From assembly GCA_026545765.1 (NCBI GenBank), contig JAIFAC010000230.1, positions 62,001-126,000 of the forward strand: DNA of 64,000 nt. Direction: 5' to 3'. The stretch is from Plantago major (taxonomy: Eukaryota; Streptophyta; Magnoliopsida; Lamiales; Plantaginaceae). The translations under genes were made by a program, and so were the position numbers. Positions 10,353-21,318 of this stretch are shown here, one piece after another. The first letter of the stretch is position 1, and every line of letters starts with the position of its first letter. The notes under the pieces were generated by a model that saw only the letters and a list, made by a program, of their open reading frames with translations, had not been told where the DNA came from and ran no database searches.

Positions 10353-12496
10353 CTCCTTTGTACATCAGATAGCCTGACCCTTGGTGGACGAACAATATTA
10401 CCTTCAGTGAAGCTCTGGGGAATCCTACGAAGTTCTAGGCTAGAGGAAGGAAGATAGGTAGGCTTTTGGCATATAATTAATTACTTATTATACACTATTA
10501 AATGTGTGTGTTGCGGGCGGGTTGAGAGTGACACCCGTCCAATTGGGCGGGGCGGGTTGAAAAAAATCCTAACCTTCGCGGACGGTTACGCAACAGGCTG
10601 TGTGGTCGGGTTTTTTTAAATGTGCACCCCTACTGAACTCCATGATTTTGGATGGGTATTGTGCGTGTTCAATCGGATAAAACCTAACATGTTTAAAAAT
10701 CTAGATTGGAAGAGGTCTTCAGAGTCAAATTCCATAATACAACCAATTGCTCAGGTGTGCTTAATCATAGATCGTTCTATAGATTGGATGTATGGTCATA
10801 ATTTTGAGAAATATTGATTTGGCTTTTAAGTTGTGTAATGGCATGGCACTGAGAGTTACTACTCTTGGGAATAATTTAGGCAAAAGTGATGTATGCAATA
10901 AATATGTGCCAAAAGATTATCATTCTTAGGGTGATGATGAGTCCATCAGAAGAGACAAACTTCCCTCTCAATTTCAATAAGAAATAGTTCTCTATATCAA
11001 TTTGTGTTGCCATGACGATAAATAAAGTTATGAAAAATATTTGATTGTACCTCTCCATGTCTATATTATCCATGTGCTCCGAGGATGGTAAACATATGAT
11101 ACGACAACAAACATGGTGTATAAATGAGAGTTTGACAAGTTTATCTGTATTATATAGATAAAGAGATCTGTAAGTACATTACATCCATATCAAGCATATA
11201 AATTTTCACTAAAATTACATTTTTTAGTATTTACCTGTATCGAGATGTTTTTATATGAACTTTTGATGAAGATAATGACTTATATATTCTCACTGACTTA
11301 AAATTTGAGAATTTTGTTATTAAAATATTTGTGGAGTCGTATATACCTAATTATTTTTTACCATGCTCGTCGAGTATCGATGGGTTATAAACTAGTGAGG
11401 AGATTAATTCAAAAGTTAATAGGATGATCCGGATTTGTATATTTTTTGGGCCACATCCATTTGGCCCATACAACACAAGCTCGAATGGGTGTCCCTTTTA
11501 TGATTTAAAACTCAAAAACACTGGAAGAATTTATACTTCCGAGCAAACTAGTGCATTTGACCATGGTGTTATTTATTTATTATTTATTATTTTTGGAAGA
11601 TGTTGAAAATCTGCAGCTGTTACCTTTGGTTGTATTCTGCTTACATAATAGTTTGCAAACCATTGCAAGGCACACTGTTTCCCAAGACTCAGAATACATA
11701 AAACTATAGTAATTTGTCTCTTCAATAAAAGGATTTAAAGAAAATTTTGGGAATAATATTTGAATCTTAAAATATAAACACATGCCATGCAGCATAGTTT
11801 CAAGTCACAATAATTGTTACCCATAGTTCATAAGTTTCAATCACCTTATTTTTTAAAGGGTAGATAGGTCCATGAATTCTCTAATTACATCGGACCTTCC
11901 AACGTTTGAATAACTTTGCACAAGTCTAATATCAATATTTTCATGCGCTGATCATAATCAGTCCAATGACATGAAGATCATTGATTCAATCTGGAAATAA
12001 ATCAGAAATGAAGTTCTCTAATTGATAGCGTAGGCAGTTCTTCTTCTATCCATAAATGGGAAATTTCTTTCCCATTGGTGTGTAACGATCTTTGACATTT
12101 TGAATGAATTTTAAAATGGATATGTATGTTGCTGTAAATCAAGGTCTACATTATATATCATTTCACTTTCTCAACTCCGATGTCATCAATGATAACGATG
12201 GTCTTATGAGAGAAGTGTTAGATTTTGGACCTACATATTAACATGTCGCATATTGTACACTGTCTAAATACGAGTAGTGTGGTAGGTCCAATAAGAATTG
12301 ATCTATTTGCATTATGAGCCTTGGACACATCTTTAGTATTGCATGAGATTTAATTACAAATCTTTAATTTCCTCAACTTAAAGATGACATGCAGTAACAA
12401 TTTTACATATATTGTGACAAAATTAAGAGGAATAAAGAGGGGTTTTCACATTCGGGTCAATTTCTTGTACTTTTACATGGAATTGACAAATTTAAA

Positions 12497-12499
<3 letters not shown>
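10353..12499. other. AT-rich intergenic DNA with a hAT-like end
   Basis: No gene is supported. 10505-10634 is GC-rich with GCGGGCGGG and GGGCGGGGCGGG runs and ends in TGTGCACCCCTA, which resembles the TAGGGGTG-type terminus of plant hAT elements. I did not find its left end. The rest is AT-rich with no coding signal. Confidence 0.4.

Positions 12500-12583
<84 letters not shown>
12500..12583. repeat. (TA)n microsatellite
   Basis: An uninterrupted TA dinucleotide run of about 84 bp. The isoleucine/tyrosine-repeat reading frame over it is an artefact. Confidence 0.97.
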
Positions 12584-12588
<5 letters not shown>

Positions 12589-14212
12589 AAAGTGGTGACC
12601 TATGTGATCAAAGAGGCATGTCACATTGACAAAATATGATGTGGCATGTCTCTTTGAATTTCATGGAGCTTCATTTACAAAATTAAAGCAAAAATAAAAT
12701 AGTAATTTACAAGTGTACAATTTATTTTTGATATGTTAACTGTATACATAGTTTTTATTAAATCACATATAACTTTACCTGCAAAACTCCGAAAAATATT
12801 TTGAACATATATTTGGATTCACCGCGACAAGACGAATCCATAGACACCAATCTTATATATTATTATTACTTAAATAAATTATTTATATATTAAAATAAAA
12901 AATTAATTTGTTAAATGATATCTATTGGTTGTTTAAATTCTAAATTTGGAAAATAAGCCATGGAACATTTTATTCTTGACAATGAAATATACCTTATAAC
13001 TTCCACTATTTATATTTTTAGTATGCTCACTACATGTGTAGTTTTTATTAAATACCTTCTAACAGGTTGTAGCAAGAACATTGCTTAGTATGTATCATTG
13101 AACATAATTAATGGGATTAGTATGAGAGTCTCTAGAGAGAGAGCGAAACCGTAGAGCCAACCTTAGGTTCCCGGCCGCTCACCGGCCACCAAATTCGTAT
13201 ACAATAATGGCACATGTATTTATTTTATAAAGGGGGTCTTCTTCATATTGTTTTAATCTCGACTTAAGTTGAAGTTTCCCAACATTGATGAATTTTTAAT
13301 TTTTGTGTTTGTTTTCCTAGTGTACACTATGATATTCGAACTGAATTACTATTCATCAATGTCGAAACTCAAAACTTTAAAACTCAAATATCCTACTTAA
13401 CCACATCACAATTTAATACCAAACACAAATTTCAAAACTCAACTCGAGTTGAATTTGCAGTTGAATGCCAACACACGACTTGTTCTTTTCTCCCTACCCT
13501 AAATTAAATACGTCTGAAGTTTGTTGCCTTAAATTTTTTTCATCATAAATTTTAAAATTAGAGTTTTATTTTTATTTTACAATTTTTACTACTTGGGCCC
13601 TTGATTTCCATAACAGTCCGTTAATCAACCATGTAATTATCACCCGATGTGCCATGTGTTAGGAAAAGAATGTGGGATTCATCACATACAGGGATCCTCC
13701 TCAAATTTTAATTTAAATAGAGACCATCTGAGTTGCAACACTATATTAATACACGATTTGATGAGTTACAACATTATATTAACACAGGTCTCTTTGAGTT
13801 ACAATATTGTATTAACTCAGGTCGTCTCTTTTTTTTTTTTATAATATTTGGTGTAAAACATTTTTTCTAAAATTTTCCCAAGAATCTGCCCGCCTTGCTT
13901 TATTATATGAATCATCCACTGACAATGGATCATTTTATTTATAATGCTCATCTTCTATGCCCTCTGTTTTTATTTATGATCTCTAAGCACTCAACAATAC
14001 CACCGAGCATTAATGACATATCATATTGATTGATCTCATCTACTATGTAATTTGTCGGTGCAAGACCATCTTAGTTATGAAATAAAATTCCTATGAGATC
14101 GCACTACTCGAAAGTCTCATCATTATTCGATAAAATCAAAATAACATATGAAACCTTTAGTACGATCCTATGATTAGGCATTCCTGAACAGTTAATCGTA
14201 TTGACTATTGAG
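12584..14212. other. Noncoding AT-rich DNA
   Basis: No gene seen. 12611-12655 holds an imperfect inverted repeat (CAAAGAGGCATGTCACAT facing ATGTGGCATGTCTCTTTG). 13198-13355 is the first copy of a dispersed direct repeat whose partner is at 14815-14980. A T10 run is at 13830. Confidence 0.6.
13198..13355 (+). repeat. Dispersed direct repeat, copy 1
   Basis: Begins around ACAATAATGGCACATGTATT and ends around GATATTCGAACTGAATTACT. A second copy in the same orientation lies at 14815-14980 with scattered substitutions and small indels. The blocks flank the tandemly duplicated MITE region, suggesting a local segmental duplication. Confidence 0.8.
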
Positions 14213-14572
14213 TAACGGAAACATCATCCAATTCATTCCAAACTTGGGACGGGACGGAGTAAGTATTACATACTGCACCGTTCCTTTTAAGACTTTCCAT
14301 TTGAACTTTTTGGTCAACTATCATCAACTTTGACTACAAATTACTCTTATACTATAATAATAAATAATTAATAAAATTATATAATGAAAATTTAACGGAA
14401 ACATCATCCAATTCATTCCAAACTTGGGACGGGACGGAGTAAGTATTACATACTGGACCGTTCCTTTTAAGACTTTCCATTTGAACTTTTTGGTCAACTA
14501 TCATCAACTTTGACTACAAATTACTCTTATACTATAACAATAAATAATTAATAAAATTATATAATGAAAATT
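14213..14572. repeat. 180-bp tandem duplication
   Basis: 14213-14392 and 14393-14572 are two nearly identical 180-bp copies, starting TAACGGAAACATCATCC. I see only two or three differences, for example CTGCACC versus CTGGACC and AATAATAA versus AACAATAA. The unit holds the left end of a MITE plus its outside flank. Confidence 0.95.
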
Positions 14573-14730
14573 TAAGAATCATAGTCTCACTATACGATTT
14601 ATTAAATTATCTACTGTTATATTATAAGGGTAATTTGTGGGTAAAGTCATCTTAAGAGTACTTTATGGTCAGAATCGAGATAGTTGACCAGAAAAGTTAA
14701 AATGCAGAGTTTTAAATGAAATTGAGGGAG
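14273..14730. mobile_element. Degenerate Stowaway-like MITE with internal duplication
   Basis: The left arm from 14273 (CTGCACCGTTCC, after TA) pairs with the right arm ending GAATTGAGGGAG-like sequence at 14730 (before TA). Shared arm blocks include TTGGTCAACTATC on the left and GATAGTTGACCAG on the right, and the TACAAATTACTCTTATA block with its complement. The left arm is doubled by the 180-bp duplication. Confidence 0.65.
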
Positions 14731-14814
14731 TATATATATATTTCCTTCTCTGTCTGGTACTCCACTCAAAACACCTATTGAGGAAATTGAGATTTTTTAT
14801 TGGGTTATCAATTT

Positions 14815-14980
14815 AATACAATAATGGCACATGTATTCATTTTTATAAAAGGGATCTTGTTCATATTGTTTTAATTTCGACTTGGGTTGAGGTTTCCCAA
14901 CTCGAGTTGAATTTTATAATTTTTTTGTGTTTGTTTCCCTAGTACACACTATGATATTCGAACTGAATTACTATTCATCA
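14815..14980 (+). repeat. Dispersed direct repeat, copy 2
   Basis: Same orientation as 13198-13355, including the TTGTTCATATTGTTTTAAT and GATATTCGAACTGAATTACT blocks. Confidence 0.8.
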
Positions 14981-15369
14981 AATGTGATCCTAGTGAAATG
15001 GACCACTACTTCCAAATAAGGACATTGATGATTTACCAAAATTTAGTCAGCTTCTTTTCTATTTTATGAGCATCATTAAGATTAAGTATGAATTATTGGA
15101 CCATCAATTGAGCGAAATTACCAAAAGTGCAGTATTATGTCCAACTTGAGTGAATGTATACATTTAATGACATGTAGAAATTCTTCCAACTCATAACACA
15201 TCATCACACTTAAATAATTTTGACCAATCAAAATAAAAGGATTTGCCAAGCAATCAATAAAACGGACCAATCAGAGCTCTCTATTCTGCCAAATAATTGT
15301 TTGAGTTTGATACTCTAGAATGGCTCTAAACCTTTTTTGGTTAATATATTATATAGATTCTAGAAAATT

Positions 15370-16960
15370 TTGGCATATCACATCTCTCCACTAAGGAAGA
15401 TTATATTTCCATAAAATATTTTTCTGGAAATCTTTATTTTCCGCTATTTGTTTCTTGAGTCCGTCTCCTGAGAGTCCACAATATATTGAGAGTCCAACAT
15501 AATAGACAAACATAGACAATTTACACATAAAACTATACAAGATGATTTTTTCGCGGGTAGCCGGGTCGACCCGCATTTTTCCTTACAGTACACAACTCGC
15601 TTTCATGTGTCAATCATCATATTGATACTTTGGATCAAATTTCCTTTGTTTGGCATATAATTGTCTATGTTTAGTAGAAAATTACTGATGACAACCTATT
15701 TATCAAAAAAAAAACAATATTTGTAAAGAAACATAGAAATCAATTTTATTCATCAATCAATAAATGTCATTACATATAAAACAATACAAAATAATTAAAA
15801 TCACTATATCCAAACTACAATCATCTTTGCACCCTTGACTTGTTCGTCAACTCCTCCATCAACGTCTCAATCTTTATCATCAATCGTTTTCTTTATTATT
15901 CTACCACCATTTTTACGAAAACCTAGTATATGCAACAAAAACATTAACCATTTTACTTTTAACATCAACAATTGCAATATAAACATATGCAATTAGTGGT
16001 AAGGAAATATAAACACCCAGAGATAAAAAGCACCAAAAAAACATCACCTATTTAACATTCAATATCAACAATTACAGTATAAATATGCACAATTCACACT
16101 GAAAATATAGCAGTTTTACAAAATACATAATCTCTACAAAAAAAACTACAAACATCAACAATTTACGGCTACACATACATAATTTACATAAAAACCTAAA
16201 CATGTAAGAATTTCAAAAGATAAAACAAAACGCATATATTAAAAATTATCTATTTACCCTTAAACATCATCAATTGTAGTATAAACATAGACTATTCATA
16301 CATACATCTCGTTTTACAAAACTATAAAAACTCTATACAAGAAAGGAATGAAACCATAAATATCAGTAATTAACAGCTGCATATGCACAATTTACATAAA
16401 AAAAAATAATAAACAATAAGAATTTCAACATAAGAAACATAAAACATAACCAATTTACCGTTAAACATAAGCAATTTCAGTATAAATATATGCAAACTTA
16501 GCCAATAAGCACTAGAAATCAAATTAAGATCCTGAACATAATCAAACATCAACTATTTACACATAAACATGGACAATTCACAGAAAAACATAGACAATTT
16601 TTAAAAAACTGCAGAAAATCTAACCATAAAACAATGAAACCAAAACATCATCTATTTACAACTAAACATACAACATTTGCATGAAAATCTAAACAAAATC
16701 GAACACTACAATCTGATTTACAAACAAACGAAGCAAAAGTTACGAAACACAAACTGAAAATAGAGAAAACACACAAACATCAACAATTACAGGTCAAACA
16801 TGCACAATTAAGGTTAAAACATCAACAATTACACATGAAATATAAAGTTACGCGAAATCACTAAAAATTGCCAAAACCAAACAAAAAATGAAAAAAAACT
16901 GAAGAATCGAGAGAAGAAACCTGAAAATCGAGGAAACAACAAGGTTATGACTTATATATG
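15370..16960. repeat. A-rich field of degenerate AACATCAACAATT-type repeats
   Basis: From about 15480 to 16860 short motifs such as AAACATCAACAATT, AAACATAGACAATTT and AACATGCACAATT recur dozens of times with irregular spacing, all on the same strand. No protein frame survives. It may be the internal part of a nonautonomous element, but I found no convincing terminal repeats. Confidence 0.6.
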
Positions 16961-17350
16961 TTGTGTACGTAGTCGGAGATCCGCCGGAGAAGACAACCGG
17001 AAAAGTTTCGAATTCCGGCCAACCGTTTCAAAAGTTGACCAAATGAAAAAACGAAACCGATAGAAAGGTAGATCGGGCCATGGGCTACTCAAATATGCAA
17101 TCGAATTTAAGATTGGTGGCTGGACAGCGGAGATATCGCCGGAGAGATGATCGGAAAAGAGAGAGAGAATAGAAGAGAGAGAGAGGGTAGAGAGAGAGAT
17201 AGAAGAAAGAAGGAAATTAAAGGAAAAGAAAAAAGAAAAATAGGGTATTTCTATCAATCTGACAACCCGCTTTTAAATCCAGATACCGAACTTGCAACCC
17301 AAGACTCACGAATTAACCAATTTATTAATGAAGAAAGACTTTCATAATGT
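16961..17350 (-). other. Possible captured gene 5' fragment, CT-rich leader
   Basis: On the minus strand a CT microsatellite (17156-17215) is followed by a moderately GC-rich stretch (CCGGCGATATCTCCGC and similar) and, near 16915-16925, TTTTCAG acceptor-like sequence. This resembles a plant 5' UTR, first exon and intron. No recognisable protein emerges, so I do not call a gene. Confidence 0.3.
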
Positions 17351-17761
17351 CTAAAACTCTTTTAAGTTTTAGTAACTAAAAAAACCTTATGCTTAGCTTA
17401 GACAGAGACATATGTATTGGGCTTGGGCGTGTCTTAAAACCCATGGGCTCAGTTAAATTTTAGTCCACCCATGGACTGCAGACCAATTAAACGTTGATTA
17501 GAGTCCTAATCTGATTTGTTTTTGTAAATTCTCTAATTTTGGTATCCTTGATTTTCGTTTCCTGTTAAGATTCTGTTATTATTCCCTATATAAGTACCTA
17601 GCTCTGTTATTATTATTCTTCTTTCATTCATTCTCATCAAACTTTCATTAAAAATATAAATTTTAGAAAAAGGCATGAATTTTTATTAGAATAGAAAAAG
17701 ACACTTTTTTAAGTTGCTCGTGGTCAGCGATCAGACCAGCGCGTGGTCAGCATTAATTCCT
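17351..17761 (+). promoter_or_regulatory. Promoter-like or LTR-like segment
   Basis: Contains TATATAAG at 17587-17594 followed by a CT-rich leader, a layout common in LTRs and plant promoters. No paired LTR or downstream gene was found. This is weak evidence. Confidence 0.25.
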
Positions 17762-18186
17762 TCAGTTATAAAAACTCACAGACAAAATATTAATTCCCCG
17801 TTATAAAAATTCACATACACAAATAAATTCCCCAGTTATAAAAACTCACAGACACAACATTATTTTCTCAGTTATAAAAACCCATAGACATAACACAAAT
17901 TCCCCAGTTATAAAAATTCACAAACACAACATTAATTCTCCCAGTTATAAAAACCCAAAGACATAACATAAATTCTCCAGTTATAAAAACCCATAGACAC
18001 AACATTAATATCCCCAGTTGTAAAAACTCACAGACACAAAATAAATTTCACTGATGCAAAAACCCACAGACACCAGATAAATCTCCCAGATAAATCCGAA
18101 CTTACAGTGCGTCAGATGCAAAAACCTACAGTTACAATATAAATTCCCCCAGTTATAAAAACTCACAGACACAACATTAATTCTCC
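17762..18186 (+). repeat. ~38-bp degenerate minisatellite
   Basis: About eleven imperfect units of the form CAGTTATAAAAACTCACAGA followed by a CAACATTAATTCTCCC-like tail, each about 38 bp. Units vary by substitutions and small indels; one near 18070-18110 is rearranged. Confidence 0.92.
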
Positions 18187-18283
18187 CATATAACTTACAC
18201 TAGTCTAATGTGGCATTTCCTTTGTAAAGGAAAATCAGGCCTTTTACCATTAAAAATCACCCTTGGTGGTTCACTTAGAGAGG

Positions 18284-18293
18284 TTTTTCTAAC
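18284..18293 (+). repeat. 10-bp target site duplication of MULE-1
   Basis: TTTTTCTAAC, repeated exactly at 19415-19424 on the other side of the element. Confidence 0.9.
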
Positions 18294-19414
18294 GGAAAAA
18301 ATCCGAAAAAGGTACATTTAGTTGTTACCGTCCGATTTTGGTGCCTTAACTTTCAATTTTGTCCAATTTTTTATACTCCGTCAGTCCAATTTGACGGCTC
18401 TGTCAATTTTGACCGTTTTAGTGCGAATTATCATGAATTATGACATTTCCGTCAAAACGTCGCATGAAATACACACACTATGAATAAAAAATTAATAATT
18501 TTTTTTATATTTTTCTATTTTCTAATCTGAAAAAATAATTTAATTCAATTAAAAAAAACATAAAATAATGAAATAAGACTATAATCTCTTCTATATAACC
18601 AAACCATACATACAGTACATCACCTCTCATTACTCTACTCTACATAAAGCCCCACTGCTCCCATTACTCTGATTACCCACTGCTCTCATTACCATCACCC
18701 ATATCTTCTCTCTTTATTCTACTTAGAACATTCAAAATCAATAAAAAAAATTGAAAAACTTACTGTTTATCGCTTCCTTGAACACTTTCACCGGATCGCA
18801 CCGGCATCTTCACTGTCATTGCCTCATTCTCGCTTCTGAGCACTTCATCGGAATATTCATGGAGTCCGGCGGCTTCTCCTTCAACAGTGACTTCCCACTC
18901 TCTTTCGCCTTCCCACCCTCTTTCGCCTTCCCCAAGCCTTGCGACTTCCCCGTACTTTCCATTTCGATTGGGTCGATTATGTCCGTTGAATTCCACAAGA
19001 TCGATGCACTTGGTGAAAATCCCGTTTAATTTCAAATTTAGGGTTCTACAGAGAAATTTGGGGAATGTGAGGTTTTAGGTTTACTGGGTTTTGTGTAAGT
19101 TGTTTGTTTTGTTTTGTTTTTTGTTTTTATCTGAAATGGTTTATCTTTTTTTTTATTATTATTAATCATTCAATTTTTAAAAAATGTTTTTTATTACTGG
19201 AAAGTGGATCTCACGCGATTTTCTGACGTCATAGTGATGTATTTTAACAAAAACACAGGCAAGTGAAACACACGCGCAGTCTCCGTCGAATTGGACTGAC
19301 GGAGTATACAAATTGGACAAAATTGAAAATTAAGGTAGCAAAATTGGGCGGTAACAATTAAATATACCTTTTTCGGAAATGACACAACTAAGGTACCTTT
19401 TTCGGATTTTTCCC
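18294..19414. mobile_element. MULE-1: nonautonomous Mutator-like element with long TIRs
   Basis: A 1121-bp element bounded by a perfect 10-bp TSD, the size expected for Mutator-like elements. The terminal inverted repeats are long (~115 bp). The left end starts GGAAAAAATCCGAAAAAGG; the right end, reverse complemented, starts GGGAAAAATCCGAAAAAGG. Both continue through TTTCAATTTTGTCCAATTT-like and TACTCCGTCAGTCCAATT blocks. The right TIR contains a ~37-bp internal duplication. No transposase is present. The interior (18600-19090) is less AT-rich and gene-like, so this may be a Pack-MULE. Confidence 0.88.
18600..19090 (+). other. Gene-like interior of MULE-1 (possible captured fragment)
   Basis: A C/T-rich leader (18600-18720) is followed by a short open frame starting at 18859 (MESGGFSFNSDFPLSF...) and ending at 19029, about 56 residues with SFAFP repeated. 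The opposite strand is also open. Base composition is clearly richer in G+C than the TIRs. I do not recognise the protein; no intron or full domain can be identified. Capture of a host fragment is inference from composition and the MULE context. Confidence 0.45.
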
Positions 19415-19525
19415 TTTTTCTAACATGCTTATTTCTTCTCTAAGGCCCATGATAACAAACAAATCCCAAATAAGAAACCCATTGGGCTCAAGAAAATAGG
19501 CCGTTCACAATCCCTGACCTCTCTC

Positions 19526-19532
19526 TATAAAG
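19526..19532 (+). promoter_or_regulatory. TATA box of TFIIB-like gene
   Basis: TATAAAG, 46 bp upstream of the ATG at 19572. It lies 112 bp downstream of the right end of MULE-1. Confidence 0.7.
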
Positions 19533-19571
19533 AAACAATACACCAACAAATTTATAGTTTGAACCTCAACA

Positions 19572-20441
19572 ATGGAAAAACGTTACTGCGAAGAGTGCAA
19601 AAAGGTCACGGAAACTGTAGTCGACCACGAAGCTAGGGATACCGTCTGTTCCGAATGTGGCATCATCCTCGAATCCAATCTGGCATTCACCCACGATGAA
19701 TCGGACAACAATAACGATCTGAATCCTGTTGAGGAAGAGGAACCCTGGAACCCGGTCCTAAACGACATCCCACCTCCTCTATACGAAAACTTGCACGAGC
19801 TTATTGAAGGATTTAAGCGCATATCCACCATGTGTGATACGTTAGGCCTTGTTGGTACGATAAAAGATCACGCAAGCGATATTTTTATCACGGTCAATGA
19901 AGGGAGATCAAGAATTGGAGGAACAAGTCAAAAACGGCGAGATGCTATACTCGCGTCTTGCTTGTACGTAGCTTGTCGCCAATCGGGGAATACACGTTCC
20001 GGTAAGGAAATATGCTCAGCTGCGGATCAAGGGATTACGCTGAAAGAACTCTATTCAGCAACCGAATTTGTTGACAAGAAACTAAAGCAGCAAAAGAGTA
20101 CGGTGGAAGTAGGAACGGTTCGTCCTGGAGATTATATGGCACGGTTTTGTTCTAAGCTTGGGAGTTCAGACCGGGCGACAAAGGCGGCTATCGAAGTTGT
20201 GGAGAAGGTGGGAGAATTGGACATTAGGAGGGCTCCTTCGACCATTGCAGCGGGTGTAATGTACGTTGTTAGTCAACTGTCCGATGATAAGAAGGAGCTC
20301 AAGGATGTAGCGGTTGCGACCGGAGTTGCTGAAGGGACGATTAAGCAGTGCTTCAAGGATTTGTACCCTCACCTTTCCAAGATCATACCAAATTGGTTTG
20401 CAGCGCCTGACATAGTAAACAAGACGTTCAACGAATTTTGA
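19572..20441 (+). CDS. TFIIB-like general transcription factor, intronless
   Basis: 289 residues. TFIIB bridges TBP and RNA polymerase II at the core promoter. Residues 6-30 form a zinc ribbon (CEEC and CSEC pairs). Residues ~75-165 are the first cyclin repeat (LGLVGTIKDHASDIF, ASCLYVACRQSGNTR). Residues ~180-280 are the second, with GDYMARFCSKLG, DIRRAPSTIAAGVMY, the strongly conserved VATGVAEGTIKQCFKDLYPH, and LSKIIPNW. Typical plant TFIIB is about 310 residues. The segment after the ribbon, normally carrying the B-reader and linker (WRTF and RVG in canonical TFIIB), is replaced here by an acidic stretch of Asp, Asn and Glu. The gene has no introns, whereas family members I know of have several, so a retrocopy is likely. 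The frame is intact. A TATA box at 19526 and a Kozak-like AACAATGG support this start. Confidence 0.93.
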   Translation: MEKRYCEECKKVTETVVDHEARDTVCSECGIILESNLAFTHDESDNNNDLNPVEEEEPWNPVLNDIPPPLYENLHELIEGFKRISTMCDTLGLVGTIKDHASDIFITVNEGRSRIGGTSQKRRDAILASCLYVACRQSGNTRSGKEICSAADQGITLKELYSATEFVDKKLKQQKSTVEVGTVRPGDYMARFCSKLGSSDRATKAAIEVVEKVGELDIRRAPSTIAAGVMYVVSQLSDDKKELKDVAVATGVAEGTIKQCFKDLYPHLSKIIPNWFAAPDIVNKTFNEF

Positions 20442-21308
20442 ATAAGATAATCATGTCAGTTCAAATAGTAAATTTGTAATAGTCCGTCTTCTGTCTAAGT
20501 GTTCGTGCAAATAAGGTCCATGTTTTGTTTTGTGGTTTAGGTATTTAGCAGTTGATTAAGTTTTTTCTCTTTTCTTCTTTTGAAGAGGTTAAAGTAGATT
20601 TCATTAATCAAGTAACACAAGAACCACAAGAGATGTGCCTCTGATCACATTACAACCAAGACTGCTACTGTTTTCCATGAACAGGAACTAATTAGCTCAC
20701 AAGTATGTTGGTAAAGTATGTGAACTGCTATTGTACTGAGGCACTCTGTGTGCTGCTGATTTTTTGAATGATGAAAGCTTTAACTTCGGAAAAGAAAAAA
20801 TAAAAAGTTTACATAATGTAAATTGAGTGCCATAGAAATTTTAGTTAATAACATAGGTTTTTCTCTAAATAATCATTTATCCCTTAACTAAACATTCTAA
20901 CTTCTAATAACATTAATATTTGTTCCTTTTTTATATATATTTGCTATAAATGGTCTCCAAGAAAACTAAGTCGTTTAAATATATTATTGATGCTTCTTTT
21001 TTCTTGTAACCAAGTTGGATGTTTATATTATATCAATTCAACCGATATACATTAATCTATCAATCAAACGATCTATCAAATCTAGAGTATAACACAAATC
21101 AGAACTCCAATGAAAATAGAACCCATAACCGTAACCTTTGTGGTTACCGTCTATTATTTTAAAAATAAATAGATCAATATTGTTAATAAAAATATTGATG
21201 TTTGAATTAAAATGTGTATATTGCTAACAAAATACATTATTTTGACTGTGAATGACACTAATACAGTAATACTCTTATTTTAAAGGGTACAATTATAATT
21301 ATTCTACA
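20442..21308. other. 3' flank of the TFIIB-like gene, noncoding
   Basis: AT-rich sequence with no open frame of interest. AATAAGATAATC directly after the stop and AT-rich blocks to about 20560 could serve polyadenylation; no canonical AATAAA stands out close to the stop. Confidence 0.5.
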
Positions 21309-21318
21309 ACATAATGAG

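Noticed and set aside
12384..12584. 66-codon frame ending in an Ile-Tyr repeat
   Set aside because: It is a translation of the (TA)n microsatellite.
16952..17257. 101-codon minus-strand protein rich in Ser/Leu/Phe
   Set aside because: Half of it is translation of a CT microsatellite; better read as leader sequence.
17762..18186. Regular ~38-bp repeats suggestive of a CRISPR array
   Set aside because: Units are degenerate and contiguous with no unique spacers; this is a plant nuclear minisatellite.
18760..19035. 91-codon minus-strand protein inside MULE-1
   Set aside because: Antisense of the plus-strand GC-richer fragment; low-complexity Gly/Glu repeats and no recognisable domain.
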